A DNA stretch of 64,000 nt from Algoriphagus chordae. GTDB lineage: Bacteria > Bacteroidota > Bacteroidia > Cytophagales > Cyclobacteriaceae. Location of the stretch: assembly GCF_003254055.1 (NCBI RefSeq), contig NZ_QKZT01000017.1:59456-123455 (forward strand), written 5' to 3'. This document shows, piece by piece, positions 1 through 8,636 of the stretch. Within the stretch, counting starts at the first letter, position 1. Each line of letters begins with the position of its first letter. The notes under the pieces are model-generated. The model saw only the letters and a list, made by a program, of their open reading frames with translations. It did no database searches and was not told where the DNA came from. Position numbers and translations under genes: made by a program.

Positions 1-1
1 A

Positions 2-739
2 GAAGCCTCGCAATATGCCGGAAATACCGCTAGTGACTGGATAGGAATTGCAGAACTGGAGAAAGATTGGGAAGACCTGAGTTTATATGTATCGAATACT
101 TTGGTTCAGAATATTTCCAATACTCTTTGGGTAAAAGGCGAGAAAAAATGGAGGAATGAGGAGTCGGGGATCAGCTGGCTTTGGGGTGTACAGGCAGGTT
201 TTCAGTCTGGACTGGGAGATGGTGGGAATCAGAATCCCATCTTTCAATTTAAAAATCCTGAAGATAGAAACTGGGCTCTTTCCACTCGCATAGGCTTTAG
301 GAAATCAGCATGGAATCTTAACTTGAATTACACTACTACTGGCGGTAAGGGTATTTGGCTCAGTCCTAGAGAGTGGGGGAAGGACGCTTGGTACACCTTT
401 ATCCCTAGAGAGCGAAATGAAGGTTATAGCTCTTTGAATGCATTGACAGCTTTTGCAGAATACACCATTCCACATACCAATTTCAGGGCTTTTGCTCATA
501 TGGGATTCCATTGGCTTCCTCCGCTGAATGCTCCTTCGGAAAATAAATACAATATGCCTTCCTATAGACAAATTAATGTAGGAGTGAAGTATTTACCGAA
601 AGCAGTCCCTTCTTTGGATTTTCAACTGCTCATTATGAACAAAGAAGCGCTGGGAAATCCATTCTTAAGTCCAGGGCAGATTTACAATAAGATAGAAATG
701 ATTCATGTAAATGGGATTGTCAATTGGAGGTGGAGATAA
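2..739 (+). CDS. C-terminal part of an outer-membrane porin, OprD-like (5' end outside window)
   Basis: The reading frame is open from base 2, so only the last ~245 residues are present. The protein alternates short aromatic-rich amphipathic stretches (for example WLWGVQAGF, FAHMGFHWLP, INVGVKYLP), as expected of beta strands. It ends in the aromatic-rich IVNWRWR, close to an outer-membrane insertion signal. This suits a 16-18-strand porin of the OprD type found in Bacteroidetes, which would pass small solutes across the outer membrane. The family name rests on general resemblance; the barrel itself is better supported than the family. The TTG at 101 is an internal codon, not the start. Confidence 0.55.
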   Translation, partial: EASQYAGNTASDWIGIAELEKDWEDLSLYVSNTLVQNISNTLWVKGEKKWRNEESGISWLWGVQAGFQSGLGDGGNQNPIFQFKNPEDRNWALSTRIGFRKSAWNLNLNYTTTGGKGIWLSPREWGKDAWYTFIPRERNEGYSSLNALTAFAEYTIPHTNFRAFAHMGFHWLPPLNAPSENKYNMPSYRQINVGVKYLPKAVPSLDFQLLIMNKEALGNPFLSPGQIYNKIEMIHVNGIVNWRWR

Positions 740-1144
740 ATATTTCTTCAGTTTCTTATTTTAAAATGAATTCTCAGATGTGCGGGCAACTCCTTCAATA
801 TGAGCTTATCAGCGTATTATGATGAATTAATAGTAAGGATTCTGGCAATTGGAGAGATTAAAATGGGTTGGAGTTGTAGCTTATTAGGATATGCGAAATC
901 TTCTCCTCACCTTTGTCGTCATAAAGGCGCTGTCCGCGGACAACCTTTTTACTTGAAATAAAGTATGCGTTGAACATCAACCTGCTTAAGTAGCAAATTC
1001 AAGAGTTTCCCCTCGCAAAGGTTTTAATTCTTCATCTTTCTACTTTTTTAATTCACAAGATATGGTCAAGTCCATTCTTGGAATTAAAACCTGCAGAGAA
1101 AATCCCACGGGAAACATTAGTATTTATAATTTAATCAAAGTGCC
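740..1144. other. Gene-poor interval with a long-range inverted repeat
   Basis: I see no convincing gene in this 405-base stretch. A 53-codon ORF (800-961, +) has no recognisable family or composition and is probably spurious. A perfect 12-bp inverted repeat lies at 1019-1030 (AGGTTTTAATTC) and 1081-1092 (GAATTAAAACCT), with ~50 nt between the arms. It sits 50-130 nt upstream of the desaturase and could fold in its mRNA leader. Confidence 0.4.
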
Positions 1145-2251
1145 ATTAAGACAGTAAGGTTCTCAGAATCAGAATTATCTGAATTCTCCCAAACATTAAG
1201 AAAGCGTGTTTACGGACATTTCAAGTCCACAAACAAATCGAAGTACGGAAACGTAGGGATGGTTATTAAAACCATCATCTTGGTATCCCTGTATATCGTT
1301 CCTATCTCTCTGGTGATCACGGGGGTTGCATCAACGACTTTACAGTTATTCGGCTGTTACCTATTATCAGCTTTTGGAATGGCTGGCGTAGGAATGGGAG
1401 TGATGCATGATGCTATTCATGGCTCTTATTCCAAAAGCAAAAAAGTAAACACGTGGATCGGCTACACCCTTGATATGGTGGGAGCAAGTTCTATGGTTTG
1501 GCACATGCAACACAATGTGCTTCACCATAGTTATACCAATATTCACGAGCATGATGATGATATCAATGCCCCGTTCTTTTTGAGATTCTCTCCGAATGCC
1601 GAGAAAAACGGTCTACATAAGTATCAGCATCTCTACGCTTGGGTGTTTTATTCTCTTTCTACCCTTTCTTGGGTGACTGCGAAAGACTTTATCAGATTCA
1701 CGAGATATTATAACAAAGGCCTTGTAAAAGGCGGGGAGAAAGCATACAAAAAAGGAATCGTTAAATTGATTTTCCTTAAGCTTGCTTACTTCTCTATCGT
1801 ACTAGGATTACCGATTATTTTCTCGCCGTTTTCTGCAGGAATGATCATTCTAGCGTTTATTATGATGCATTTTGTGACTGGCTTTATCATCACAATGGTA
1901 TTCCAGATCGCACATATCGTTGAGGTAGTTGATTTTCCTAAAGCTGACACCACTGGTGTAGTAGAAGGCGAGCGGATACTTCACCAATTGGCTACTACTT
2001 GCAATTTTGCTCCCAATTCAAAAGTTCTCTTTTGGTTTGTTGGAGGCTTAAATTATCAAGTTGAGCATCATTTATTTCCTGATATTTGCCATGTGCATTA
2101 TAAGGATATAGCACCTATTGTAAAGGCCACAGCGGAGGAATTCAATGTGCCTTATTATTCAAAACCACATTTTTTAATGGCTGTGTTGGACCATTTCAAA
2201 ATGCTCTATGTTCTCGGTAACGAACCTGAGATGGAGCCAGTCAAAGCCTAA
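1145..2251 (+). CDS. Membrane fatty acid desaturase (front-end / acyl-CoA type)
   Basis: This is an integral-membrane di-iron desaturase that would insert a double bond into acyl chains. The three histidine boxes are visible: HDAIH, HNVLHH and QVEHH, the last being the form found in front-end (delta-6-like) desaturases. Hydrophobic membrane segments lie around the boxes. The first ATG is at 1259, but about 38 upstream codons in the same frame read like the family N-terminus (TLRKRVYGHF, then SKYGN just before the ATG). That stretch contains no ATG, GTG or TTG. The likeliest start is therefore a non-standard ATT at 1145; otherwise the protein starts short at 1259. The next gene follows closely on the same strand. 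Confidence 0.85.
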   Translation: MKTVRFSESELSEFSQTLRKRVYGHFKSTNKSKYGNVGMVIKTIILVSLYIVPISLVITGVASTTLQLFGCYLLSAFGMAGVGMGVMHDAIHGSYSKSKKVNTWIGYTLDMVGASSMVWHMQHNVLHHSYTNIHEHDDDINAPFFLRFSPNAEKNGLHKYQHLYAWVFYSLSTLSWVTAKDFIRFTRYYNKGLVKGGEKAYKKGIVKLIFLKLAYFSIVLGLPIIFSPFSAGMIILAFIMMHFVTGFIITMVFQIAHIVEVVDFPKADTTGVVEGERILHQLATTCNFAPNSKVLFWFVGGLNYQVEHHLFPDICHVHYKDIAPIVKATAEEFNVPYYSKPHFLMAVLDHFKMLYVLGNEPEMEPVKA

Positions 2252-2258
2252 TTTTAAT

Positions 2259-3461
2259 ATGAGTACTAATAGAAATTCAAATACAAGACCGCCTGCTAAT
2301 CAAAGACGAAACTCTCGTCCTACAGGAAGGCCAGGTCAAAATAAGAAAAAGGTATCCAAGTTAGATCCTAACCTGTTGATCAAAAAGGCTCAGCCTAGTG
2401 GTCAGGAAGGATTTCGCTCTGAAACACCTTTCTCAAGCGTTAATCTGAATGCTTCTTTGTTGAGAAATATAGAAGCCAAGGGTTATGAAAGCATGACCAA
2501 TATCCAGGAGCAGGCTATACCTGCACTGATGGAGAGAAGAGATATACTTGGAATATCAAATACAGGTTCGGGTAAAACTGGCGCTTTTTTGATACCAATT
2601 ATTGAACATGCTAAGCTAGATCCTCAGAATTTCACTGCTTTGATCGTCACACCGACTCGTGAGTTGGCGTTACAGATCGAGGAGGAATTCAAAAGTCTAA
2701 GCAAAGGGATGAACTTGTATTCTAACACCTTTATCGGTGGCACGAATATCAATTCTGACTTTAAGGCCCTCAGTAGAAAGCTCCATGTAATAGTGGGTAC
2801 GCCGGGTAGATTATTGGATCTTGTAAATCGCAAATTATTGCATCTCAACAGAGTAAATACGCTCGTGTTGGATGAATTTGATAGAATGTTGGATATGGGT
2901 TTTGTACATGATGTAAAAAAACTCGTAAATTTGATGACGAAGAGAAATCAAACGATGCTTTTCTCTGCGACATTGGAACCAAGTCAAAAAGCGCTCATTG
3001 ACGGATTGTTAAATAATCCGGTAGTGATCAAAGTAAATACTGGAGGAACTACCAGTGAGAACGTAGATCAAGAAGTTATTCACGTGCCGGAAGGCAAGAA
3101 TAAATTTGATATACTTGCTGATTTATTCAGAGGCCATGATTTAGAGAAGGTGATTATTTTCACTGAAACCAAAAGACTCGCAGATAAGTTAAGCAAGCAA
3201 TTAAATCAGTCTGGTATCAAGTCTGGGTTGATTCATGGAAATAAATCGCAAAACTTCCGAAATAGAACGATAGATGAGTTCAAAAGCGGACTGACACGAG
3301 TGCTGGTAGCGACAGATGTAGCCGCCAGAGGTATAGACGTAGCTGATGTGACCCATGTGATCAATTACCAGCTTCCCATGTCTATGGATAGTTATATCCA
3401 CAGAATAGGCCGGACAGGTCGGGCCGGAAAAACCGGTAGGGCCATAACATTTGCCAACTAA
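2259..3461 (+). CDS. DEAD-box ATP-dependent RNA helicase, RhlE-like
   Basis: This 400-aa helicase would unwind RNA duplexes, probably in cold adaptation or ribosome assembly. After a basic, Asn/Arg/Pro-rich N-terminus (~65 aa) the motifs appear in order: Q-motif region (NIQEQAIPAL), motif I (TGSGKT), Ia (PTRELALQ), II as DEFD rather than DEAD, III (SAT), and VI (HRIGRTGRAG). It ends soon after motif VI, so it has almost no C-terminal extension. ATG 2259 is chosen because the longer frame from 2208 runs back into the desaturase gene. It is followed within 10 bp by a small basic protein and then a cold-shock protein, which supports a cold-related operon. Confidence 0.9.
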   Translation: MSTNRNSNTRPPANQRRNSRPTGRPGQNKKKVSKLDPNLLIKKAQPSGQEGFRSETPFSSVNLNASLLRNIEAKGYESMTNIQEQAIPALMERRDILGISNTGSGKTGAFLIPIIEHAKLDPQNFTALIVTPTRELALQIEEEFKSLSKGMNLYSNTFIGGTNINSDFKALSRKLHVIVGTPGRLLDLVNRKLLHLNRVNTLVLDEFDRMLDMGFVHDVKKLVNLMTKRNQTMLFSATLEPSQKALIDGLLNNPVVIKVNTGGTTSENVDQEVIHVPEGKNKFDILADLFRGHDLEKVIIFTETKRLADKLSKQLNQSGIKSGLIHGNKSQNFRNRTIDEFKSGLTRVLVATDVAARGIDVADVTHVINYQLPMSMDSYIHRIGRTGRAGKTGRAITFAN

Positions 3462-3471
3462 AATCGCCGAA

Positions 3472-3753
3472 ATGTCAAAAAACCAAAACACATTCATTAA
3501 AAAGCAAAAAGCAGAACTTAAAAAGAGAAAAAAGAGAGAAAAGCAAGAAAAGATGGCTGCTCGTAAGGATCAGCCGAAAAGTGGAGATCTGGATGATATG
3601 ATTGCGTACGTGGATGAGTTTGGTAACATCTCAGACACTCCGCCAGAACCAGAACCACCGAAAAAAGAAAATGCTCCTAGGCCGCAAAATGCTCCTAGAC
3701 CGCAGAATACACAACAAAAATTTAATAGAAACACCAAATTTAAAAACGAGTAA
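3472..3753 (+). CDS. Small highly charged protein between helicase and cold-shock genes
   Basis: A 93-aa hydrophilic protein. The first ~35 residues are very Lys-rich (FIKKQKAELKKRKKRE). They are followed by an acidic segment (GDLDDMIAYVDEFGNI) and a Pro/Glu/Asn-rich tail with two copies of NAPRPQ. No enzyme motif is visible. The layout is familiar from Bacteroidetes proteins encoded beside cspA, and an RNA-binding or chaperone accessory role is an inference from the neighbours and charge. ATG 3472 is preferred to the upstream TTG at 3451, which overlaps the helicase stop. It ends 2 bp before the cold-shock gene. Confidence 0.7.
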   Translation: MSKNQNTFIKKQKAELKKRKKREKQEKMAARKDQPKSGDLDDMIAYVDEFGNISDTPPEPEPPKKENAPRPQNAPRPQNTQQKFNRNTKFKNE

Positions 3754-3755
3754 TC

Positions 3756-3950
3756 ATGAATGAAGGAACAGTAAAATTCTTTAACACAACCAAAGGTTTT
3801 GGTTTTATTACACCAGCAGACAACAGTGAAGATGTATTTGTACACCACTCAGGTCTAGTACACGAAATCCGTGAGAACGATCACGTTACTTATGACGTAG
3901 TTCAAGGTAAAAAAGGCGTTAACGCTGTGAACGTGAAAGTAGCTAAGTAA
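3756..3950 (+). CDS. Cold-shock protein, CspA family
   Basis: A complete 64-aa cold-shock domain. RNP1 reads KGFGFI and RNP2 reads DVFVHHS, the two single-stranded nucleic-acid-binding motifs. The protein begins GTVKFFN as in CspA homologues and would act as an RNA chaperone in the cytoplasm. It is the last gene of the helicase / small charged protein / csp cluster and is followed by a strong intrinsic terminator at 3991-4023. Confidence 0.95.
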   Translation: MNEGTVKFFNTTKGFGFITPADNSEDVFVHHSGLVHEIRENDHVTYDVVQGKKGVNAVNVKVAK

Positions 3951-3990
3951 TTCCAATCGGGTTTTGCCCAATTAAGAAATACAAAGTTTG

Positions 3991-4023
3991 ATGCCTGCAG
4001 ATCTATGATTTGCAGGCATTTTT
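3991..4023 (+). terminator. Intrinsic terminator after the cold-shock gene
   Basis: A perfect 9-bp stem (ATGCCTGCA at 3991-3999, TGCAGGCAT at 4011-4019) with an 11-nt loop, running directly into a T tract. Confidence 0.9.
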
Positions 4024-4044
4024 GTGTTTAAGCGAGTTTGGCGA

Positions 4045-5043
4045 CTATTCCTGCCACAGTACCTCGTTGGTCAATTCTTTGCCTGCTTCTAGCTCGTCTA
4101 GGTTTTCTAAAGTAGTCGAAGCGATATGAGCCAATGCTTCATTGGTCAAAAAGGCTTGATGTCCTGTGATCAGGACATTAGGGAATCCCATCAATCTGGA
4201 AATTTGCTCATCCTGAAGGATTTCTTCTGATCTGTTCTGAAAGAATAGATCCTCCTCTTGCTCATACACATCTATTCCTAGGTTTCCCACTTTTCGATTT
4301 TTTAATGCCTTGATTACTGCTTTGGTTTCGATCAGTGCTCCTCGGCTCGTATTGATTACTGTCACTCCATCTTTCATTTGGGCTAAACTATCCTTATTGA
4401 CTAAATGAAAAGTGTCAGATGTTAAGGGGCAATGGAGGGAGATAATGTCACTTTCGGCTAACAGCTCATTTAAAGGTAGATAAGTAACGCCTAGGTCCTT
4501 CAGTTCATCGCTTTCGTAGATGTCATAAGCAAGGACTTTGCAGCCCATTCCATTCATGATTTTGCAGAAAGCTCTACCAATAGCTCCAGTGCCTATTACT
4601 CCTGCAGTTTTCCCATGGATGTTGAACCCAGTAAGGCCATCAATAGAATAATTGTTTTCTCGTACACGATTGTAGGCTTTGTGAGTTTTGCGACTCAGGG
4701 ACATCAATAGCGCTAGTGCATGCTCAGCCACTGCCTCTGGGCTATAAGCAGGGACTCGACAGATTTTGAATCCTAATTCAGCTGCTTTTTTCAAATCTAC
4801 CTGGTTATAGCCCGCACATCTTAAAGCTATATTTTTCACATTCATCTCAGAGAGCTTATTTAGGATTTTTTCCTCTAAGTGATCATTGACAAATGAGCAG
4901 ACTGCATCAAAGCCCTTTGCAAGAGCTACGGTGTTGATGTCTAGTTTCGGTTCGAAATAGGTGAGCTCGTGGTTGAAATCCGGTAAATGATGGTTAAAAC
5001 TTTCTTTATCGTAGGACTTGGTGCTGAAAAAAGCAACTCTCAT
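4045..5043 (-). CDS. ldhA: D-isomer-specific 2-hydroxyacid dehydrogenase, probable D-lactate dehydrogenase
   Basis: A 332-aa NAD-dependent dehydrogenase, predicted to interconvert pyruvate and D-lactate. The Rossmann motif is GTGAIG (~residue 150). The catalytic residues are in place: Arg in NTSRGALI, Glu in the IDVYEQEE region and His in GHQAF. The length and the YEQEEDLFF signature fit the LdhA branch better than phosphoglycerate or glyoxylate reductases. It is cytoplasmic. It lies 2 bp downstream of a lipoprotein gene on the same strand, so the two are probably co-transcribed, although no functional link is obvious. Confidence 0.85.
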   Translation of the reverse strand: MRVAFFSTKSYDKESFNHHLPDFNHELTYFEPKLDINTVALAKGFDAVCSFVNDHLEEKILNKLSEMNVKNIALRCAGYNQVDLKKAAELGFKICRVPAYSPEAVAEHALALLMSLSRKTHKAYNRVRENNYSIDGLTGFNIHGKTAGVIGTGAIGRAFCKIMNGMGCKVLAYDIYESDELKDLGVTYLPLNELLAESDIISLHCPLTSDTFHLVNKDSLAQMKDGVTVINTSRGALIETKAVIKALKNRKVGNLGIDVYEQEEDLFFQNRSEEILQDEQISRLMGFPNVLITGHQAFLTNEALAHIASTTLENLDELEAGKELTNEVLWQE

Positions 5044-5045
5044 GT

Positions 5046-6224
5046 TTAATTAATTTGTAGTTGGTAGATGGAAAAGCGTGTAACCTCCTCCTCAATCTCC
5101 GAATTTTCGCGCTCTTGTACTAGGAATTTATTGTCTGGAAGGGAAAGTACCAAGCTCCCATCTATACCTGAAAGTTCAGTTGAGGCTTGTTTTCCCTCTT
5201 TGAAGATTAGTATGCGCTGCTCTGACTCATCAAATCGCCCAACATAAGGATCCTCTTCCGAATTTCTACTGTCATACTCCGCTTGGGTTATTCCAGTAAA
5301 ATATTGCAGTACATAGGTATAGTTTCCAAGATTAAAAAGCTTTTGATTTCTAGCGCCAAGCCTACTTAATGTTAGCGCATTTTCATCTGAGAAGGGGGTT
5401 CCAATGGGTACCGGCGAATACCTAATAAATTCAGAATGTGATATCGGAATGGATCTGCTAAGAGAGAGATCTGATAGGTTATAAACTAGTATTTCACTTT
5501 CCAAATCCTGAACCAGAACCAATTCATTGCTTTCATGGTCGATAAAAAATGATTTTCCCATTAACTCAAGATATATGTTTTCTGTAGAATTGTAGATGGA
5601 ATTCTCCTCATAAGGAATTACTGTTTTTACCGCAGAAGTTTGCATGTTCAATTGGTAGAAATTCTGTAGCGTATCTTTTCCTTCCTGATTGTGAATCAGG
5701 TGTCCAGCAGTGAGGTAGTTGCTTGGACCTACCAAAAGAAATGTTGTATCCTGTTTTTGGTAGTAAGGTGGTCTCCCTAGCGGAGTGTTGGCACGAATAG
5801 GAAGGGGAGACATGATTCTGTGAGATTGTTCTATTTCGTAATTCTTGTTGTAGCTGATTACTTGAAAAGGTAACTCTACTATCCTTTGCCCATTTGGTCC
5901 AAAGCCTAAACCAATGGGGTTCCAGGTTCCGTAATGATCAGGGCCATCACCTTTTCTATGAGCTCTGTTTAGGATTGCTCCATCTTCTGATATTTCTAAA
6001 ATATCATCTTCATTTAAGGAATAGCCTAGGTAGATATTTTCCTCTGAGCTATAGTCAAGTATATTTATGCGTGTGAAATTGTCTACTTGGAAGGAATCTA
6101 CCTTGACCAAGTCATAGGTCTCTCCTTGTTGAGCTGATGAATCAGAATTCTTAGTAGAACAGCTGCTTGCAATGGAGAGGATGATGAAGCAAAAGATGGC
6201 GGAATAATGGATTGGGTTTTTCAT
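5046..6224 (-). CDS. Lipoprotein with predicted six-bladed beta-propeller (DUF4221-like)
   Basis: A 392-aa protein with a lipobox at the end of its signal peptide (IASSC, Cys ~22), so it should be anchored in the envelope. The rest is a series of short beta-rich repeats with NL-box-like turns (YSSEENIYLGYS, SEDGAILNRAHRKGDGP). This is typical of the large Bacteroidetes six-bladed-propeller lipoprotein groups, whose function is mostly unknown. It precedes ldhA by 2 bp. The family assignment is by general form, not a diagnostic motif. Confidence 0.6.
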   Translation of the reverse strand: MKNPIHYSAIFCFIILSIASSCSTKNSDSSAQQGETYDLVKVDSFQVDNFTRINILDYSSEENIYLGYSLNEDDILEISEDGAILNRAHRKGDGPDHYGTWNPIGLGFGPNGQRIVELPFQVISYNKNYEIEQSHRIMSPLPIRANTPLGRPPYYQKQDTTFLLVGPSNYLTAGHLIHNQEGKDTLQNFYQLNMQTSAVKTVIPYEENSIYNSTENIYLELMGKSFFIDHESNELVLVQDLESEILVYNLSDLSLSRSIPISHSEFIRYSPVPIGTPFSDENALTLSRLGARNQKLFNLGNYTYVLQYFTGITQAEYDSRNSEEDPYVGRFDESEQRILIFKEGKQASTELSGIDGSLVLSLPDNKFLVQERENSEIEEEVTRFSIYQLQIN

Positions 6225-6384
6225 TTATATTAATTTCGTAGACCTACTAAAGTTTCGTTAAATATAATTTTAATATTTAGAAAAGCCTATGATCTGCCAG
6301 ATATTTGCTGTTGGGCTTTACAATATGCCTGAGCTTTAGAATTATTTGTTTAATCTCCCTAGATTGGCATAAAATCTATAACCT

Positions 6385-6816
6385 ATGAAAAAACTCATTT
6401 ACTTCTTACCGCTGATTTTGGCAATCGCATGTTCTGAGAATTCAGAACATCACGAAGAAAGCGAATTGAACGAAGAAAAACATCAAGAAACTATGGCTGC
6501 AAAACCTGATTCAGTACTCCGACACAACGTATTTTTTAGCTTCAAAGAGACATCCTCTCCAGAAGATATTCAAACTGTGGTGGATGCCTTCAGAAATCTT
6601 CAAAATGAAATTGACGGGATTGAAGCATTCGAATATGGCGTGAATTCAAGCCCTGAGGGATTAAATCAGGGGTTGACTCATGCTTTTGTATTGACGTTCT
6701 ACTCAGATGCTGCGCGTGATGCTTACTTGCCTCATCCTGCTCATGCTGCATTTGGAGCTATTTTAGGTCCCCACTTAGACAAAGTGACTGTAGTCGATTA
6801 CTGGACGCGTCCTTAA
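6385..6816 (+). CDS. Dabb-family (stress-responsive alpha/beta barrel) lipoprotein
   Basis: A 143-aa protein with a lipoprotein signal (LAIAC, Cys ~16) and a charged linker. The remaining ~97 residues form a Dabb ferredoxin-like domain: RHNVFFSFKE strand, a helix ending in LQNEIDGIEAFEYG, then THAFVLTFYSDAARDAYLPHPAH, and the closing strand VVDYWT. Dabb domains dimerise and sometimes carry degradative enzyme activity; the substrate here is unknown. The stop codon abuts that of the convergent gene 6817-7224 with no bases between. Confidence 0.85.
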   Translation: MKKLIYFLPLILAIACSENSEHHEESELNEEKHQETMAAKPDSVLRHNVFFSFKETSSPEDIQTVVDAFRNLQNEIDGIEAFEYGVNSSPEGLNQGLTHAFVLTFYSDAARDAYLPHPAHAAFGAILGPHLDKVTVVDYWTRP

Positions 6817-7224
6817 TTATTGATCAAAGGGCAGGGCTGATCCGTCAGTTTTGCCCGCATTTTTTACTGTAAGAACCTCGGTTACCACGAAGTTGCTGGT
6901 ACCTCTCCAAGGAAGCATTCCATTATACTCCTTGTAACGAAGCTCTACAAACTTGCCAGAAGCTCTTTCTAGCTCTTCTGCTAAGGCGTCATCCACTACG
7001 CTAAAGCGAAACTCGTTACTCTGTAGTCCGCCAGCTGTAGGGCTCTGAAATCCCTCTTGAACGACACGTCCTTCGTAGGTTTTGAATACCACTCCTTTTT
7101 TCACAAAGTAATTCAAGCTTCCAGCCTTTACACCTTCGCCAAACACGAAATAGAATTTGTACCAAAATATCCCGGCTAAAACTCCAATTAAAATAATACC
7201 TGCAATCCAAGCGAATTTTTTCAT
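6817..7224 (-). CDS. Conserved membrane-anchored protein of Bacteroidetes, unknown function
   Basis: A 135-aa protein with one N-terminal transmembrane segment (~residues 5-23) and a soluble beta-rich domain (GSLNYFVKKGVVFKTYEGRV, FVVTEV near the end). Homologues in this phylum are often labelled 6-phosphogluconate dehydrogenase, but I see no Rossmann motif or catalytic residues, and it is far too short for that enzyme. It ends flush against the convergent Dabb gene. Confidence 0.65.
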   Translation of the reverse strand: MKKFAWIAGIILIGVLAGIFWYKFYFVFGEGVKAGSLNYFVKKGVVFKTYEGRVVQEGFQSPTAGGLQSNEFRFSVVDDALAEELERASGKFVELRYKEYNGMLPWRGTSNFVVTEVLTVKNAGKTDGSALPFDQ

Positions 7225-7314
7225 AACGAGATCAAGTTTGACTTAAAGATAGAAAGCGGGATGATTTTTACTTGAAAAAATTTTCAAAAAAATCTATTAT
7301 ATCGCTGTTTTCAT

Positions 7315-7340
7315 TAAAAAAGGCTACCCGAAAGTAGCCT
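7315..7340 (-). terminator. Intrinsic terminator for msrAB
   Basis: On the minus strand a 7-bp GC-rich stem (arms 7334-7340 and 7321-7327, loop TTTCGG) runs into a T tract. It lies just past the msrAB stop codon. Confidence 0.85.
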
Positions 7341-7352
7341 CTTCTATATAAA

Positions 7353-8453
7353 TTATTTCACGAGCCATAGATAATCACCATATCCTGCTGCTTCCATTTC
7401 ATCTTTAGGGATGAATCTCATTGCTGCAGAGTTCATGCAATACCGCAGACTAGTAGGTGCTGGTCCATCGTAAAATACATGCCCCACATGGCTATTGCCA
7501 TATTTGCTTCTAACTTCTACTCTAAGCATTCCTAGGTCATCATCGGTTGGTTTTTCCAATGCTCTGGCATCGATAGGCTTGGTGAAACTTGGCCAACCTG
7601 AACCTGACTCGTATTTGTCTTTGGAACTAAATAATGGAGCTCCTGAAACGATATCCACATAGATGCCATCTTCGTGATTTCCATTGTATTCATTCTGGAA
7701 GGATAGCTCTGTAGCATCTTCTTGAGTCACTTCATATTGTAGCTTTGTTAAGCTGCTTTTTAACTCATCCTTGGATGGGGCTGTGTATTTTTTAGCTGAT
7801 AATTCTGGCCAATGATCTTGAATGAATTTATCTCGCCCTGAGCCTTTTCGGTATGCATAATAATCAGTTGGGCTCTTTTTATAGTAATCCTGATGATAGT
7901 CTTCCGCTGCATAGAAGTTGGTGAACTTGATTAATGGTGTAGCAATGGGCTTTTCGAATTTACCAGATTTATCGAGTAGCTTCTTAGATGCTTCAGCAAC
8001 TTTCTTTTGCTCCGAGTCATGAAAGAAGATAGCAGATTCGTACTGAGATCCCCGGTCGTAGAATGAGCCTCCTACATCTGTAGGGTCAAAGGTCTGCCAG
8101 AATATATCCACTAATTCTGAGTAACTGATCACTTCAGGATCGAAGGTGATTTGTACAGATTCTCGATGTGAGGTCTTTCCGCTAGACACTTCTCCATAGG
8201 TAGGGTTTTTCTCCTTGCCTCCAGCATATCCTGAGATAACTGTGATGACTCCATCTATTCCTTCAAAAGGAGCTTCTACACACCAAAAGCATCCGCCAGC
8301 AAAGGTGGCTACTTCAGTTTTCCCGCTGAATCCTGTAAGTTTCTCAGCATCTGCGGAGGTGTTTTGGCTTTGAACCGATGTATTTCCGCACGCAAACATC
8401 AGTGCTACGATAAGAGATAACATGGGCGTTATGAGTTTATTTGAGCTAAACAT
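7353..8453 (-). CDS. msrAB: Fused peptide-methionine sulfoxide reductase MsrA-MsrB, lipoprotein
   Basis: A 366-aa fusion that reduces both S- and R-methionine sulfoxide. MsrA comes first, with the catalytic GCFWC motif. MsrB follows, with the catalytic Cys in RYCMNS. The N-terminus carries a lipobox (LMFAC), so the enzyme should repair envelope proteins. In MsrB the GCGWPSF motif reads GSGWPSF, so the usual resolving Cys is a Ser. The zinc CxxC pairs are also absent, as in many fusions. ATG 8453 is chosen because 19 codons upstream of it are charged and unlike a signal peptide. A terminator follows. Confidence 0.95.
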   Translation of the reverse strand: MFSSNKLITPMLSLIVALMFACGNTSVQSQNTSADAEKLTGFSGKTEVATFAGGCFWCVEAPFEGIDGVITVISGYAGGKEKNPTYGEVSSGKTSHRESVQITFDPEVISYSELVDIFWQTFDPTDVGGSFYDRGSQYESAIFFHDSEQKKVAEASKKLLDKSGKFEKPIATPLIKFTNFYAAEDYHQDYYKKSPTDYYAYRKGSGRDKFIQDHWPELSAKKYTAPSKDELKSSLTKLQYEVTQEDATELSFQNEYNGNHEDGIYVDIVSGAPLFSSKDKYESGSGWPSFTKPIDARALEKPTDDDLGMLRVEVRSKYGNSHVGHVFYDGPAPTSLRYCMNSAAMRFIPKDEMEAAGYGDYLWLVK

Positions 8454-8636
8454 TTTTTTGGTTCTTTTTTTGTTTTGGTTGATATAAGAATCAGTTCTTA
8501 CCAAACACAATTTAGGTAATTCTGTTTTGAGACCTTATGATTTTTGAAGTTCTATTATGATGAAATACGAGATGAATCTCTGCTTGGTTTGTCTTATGCA
8601 TTACATTTCAGCAGAACTCTAACATGTCTGAATCCC

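Noticed and set aside
800..961. 53-codon ORF between the porin and desaturase genes
   Set aside because: No homology, signal or composition supporting translation.
6817..7224. 6-phosphogluconate dehydrogenase
   Set aside because: This label is common for the family but the protein is 135 aa, membrane-anchored, and lacks a Rossmann fold.
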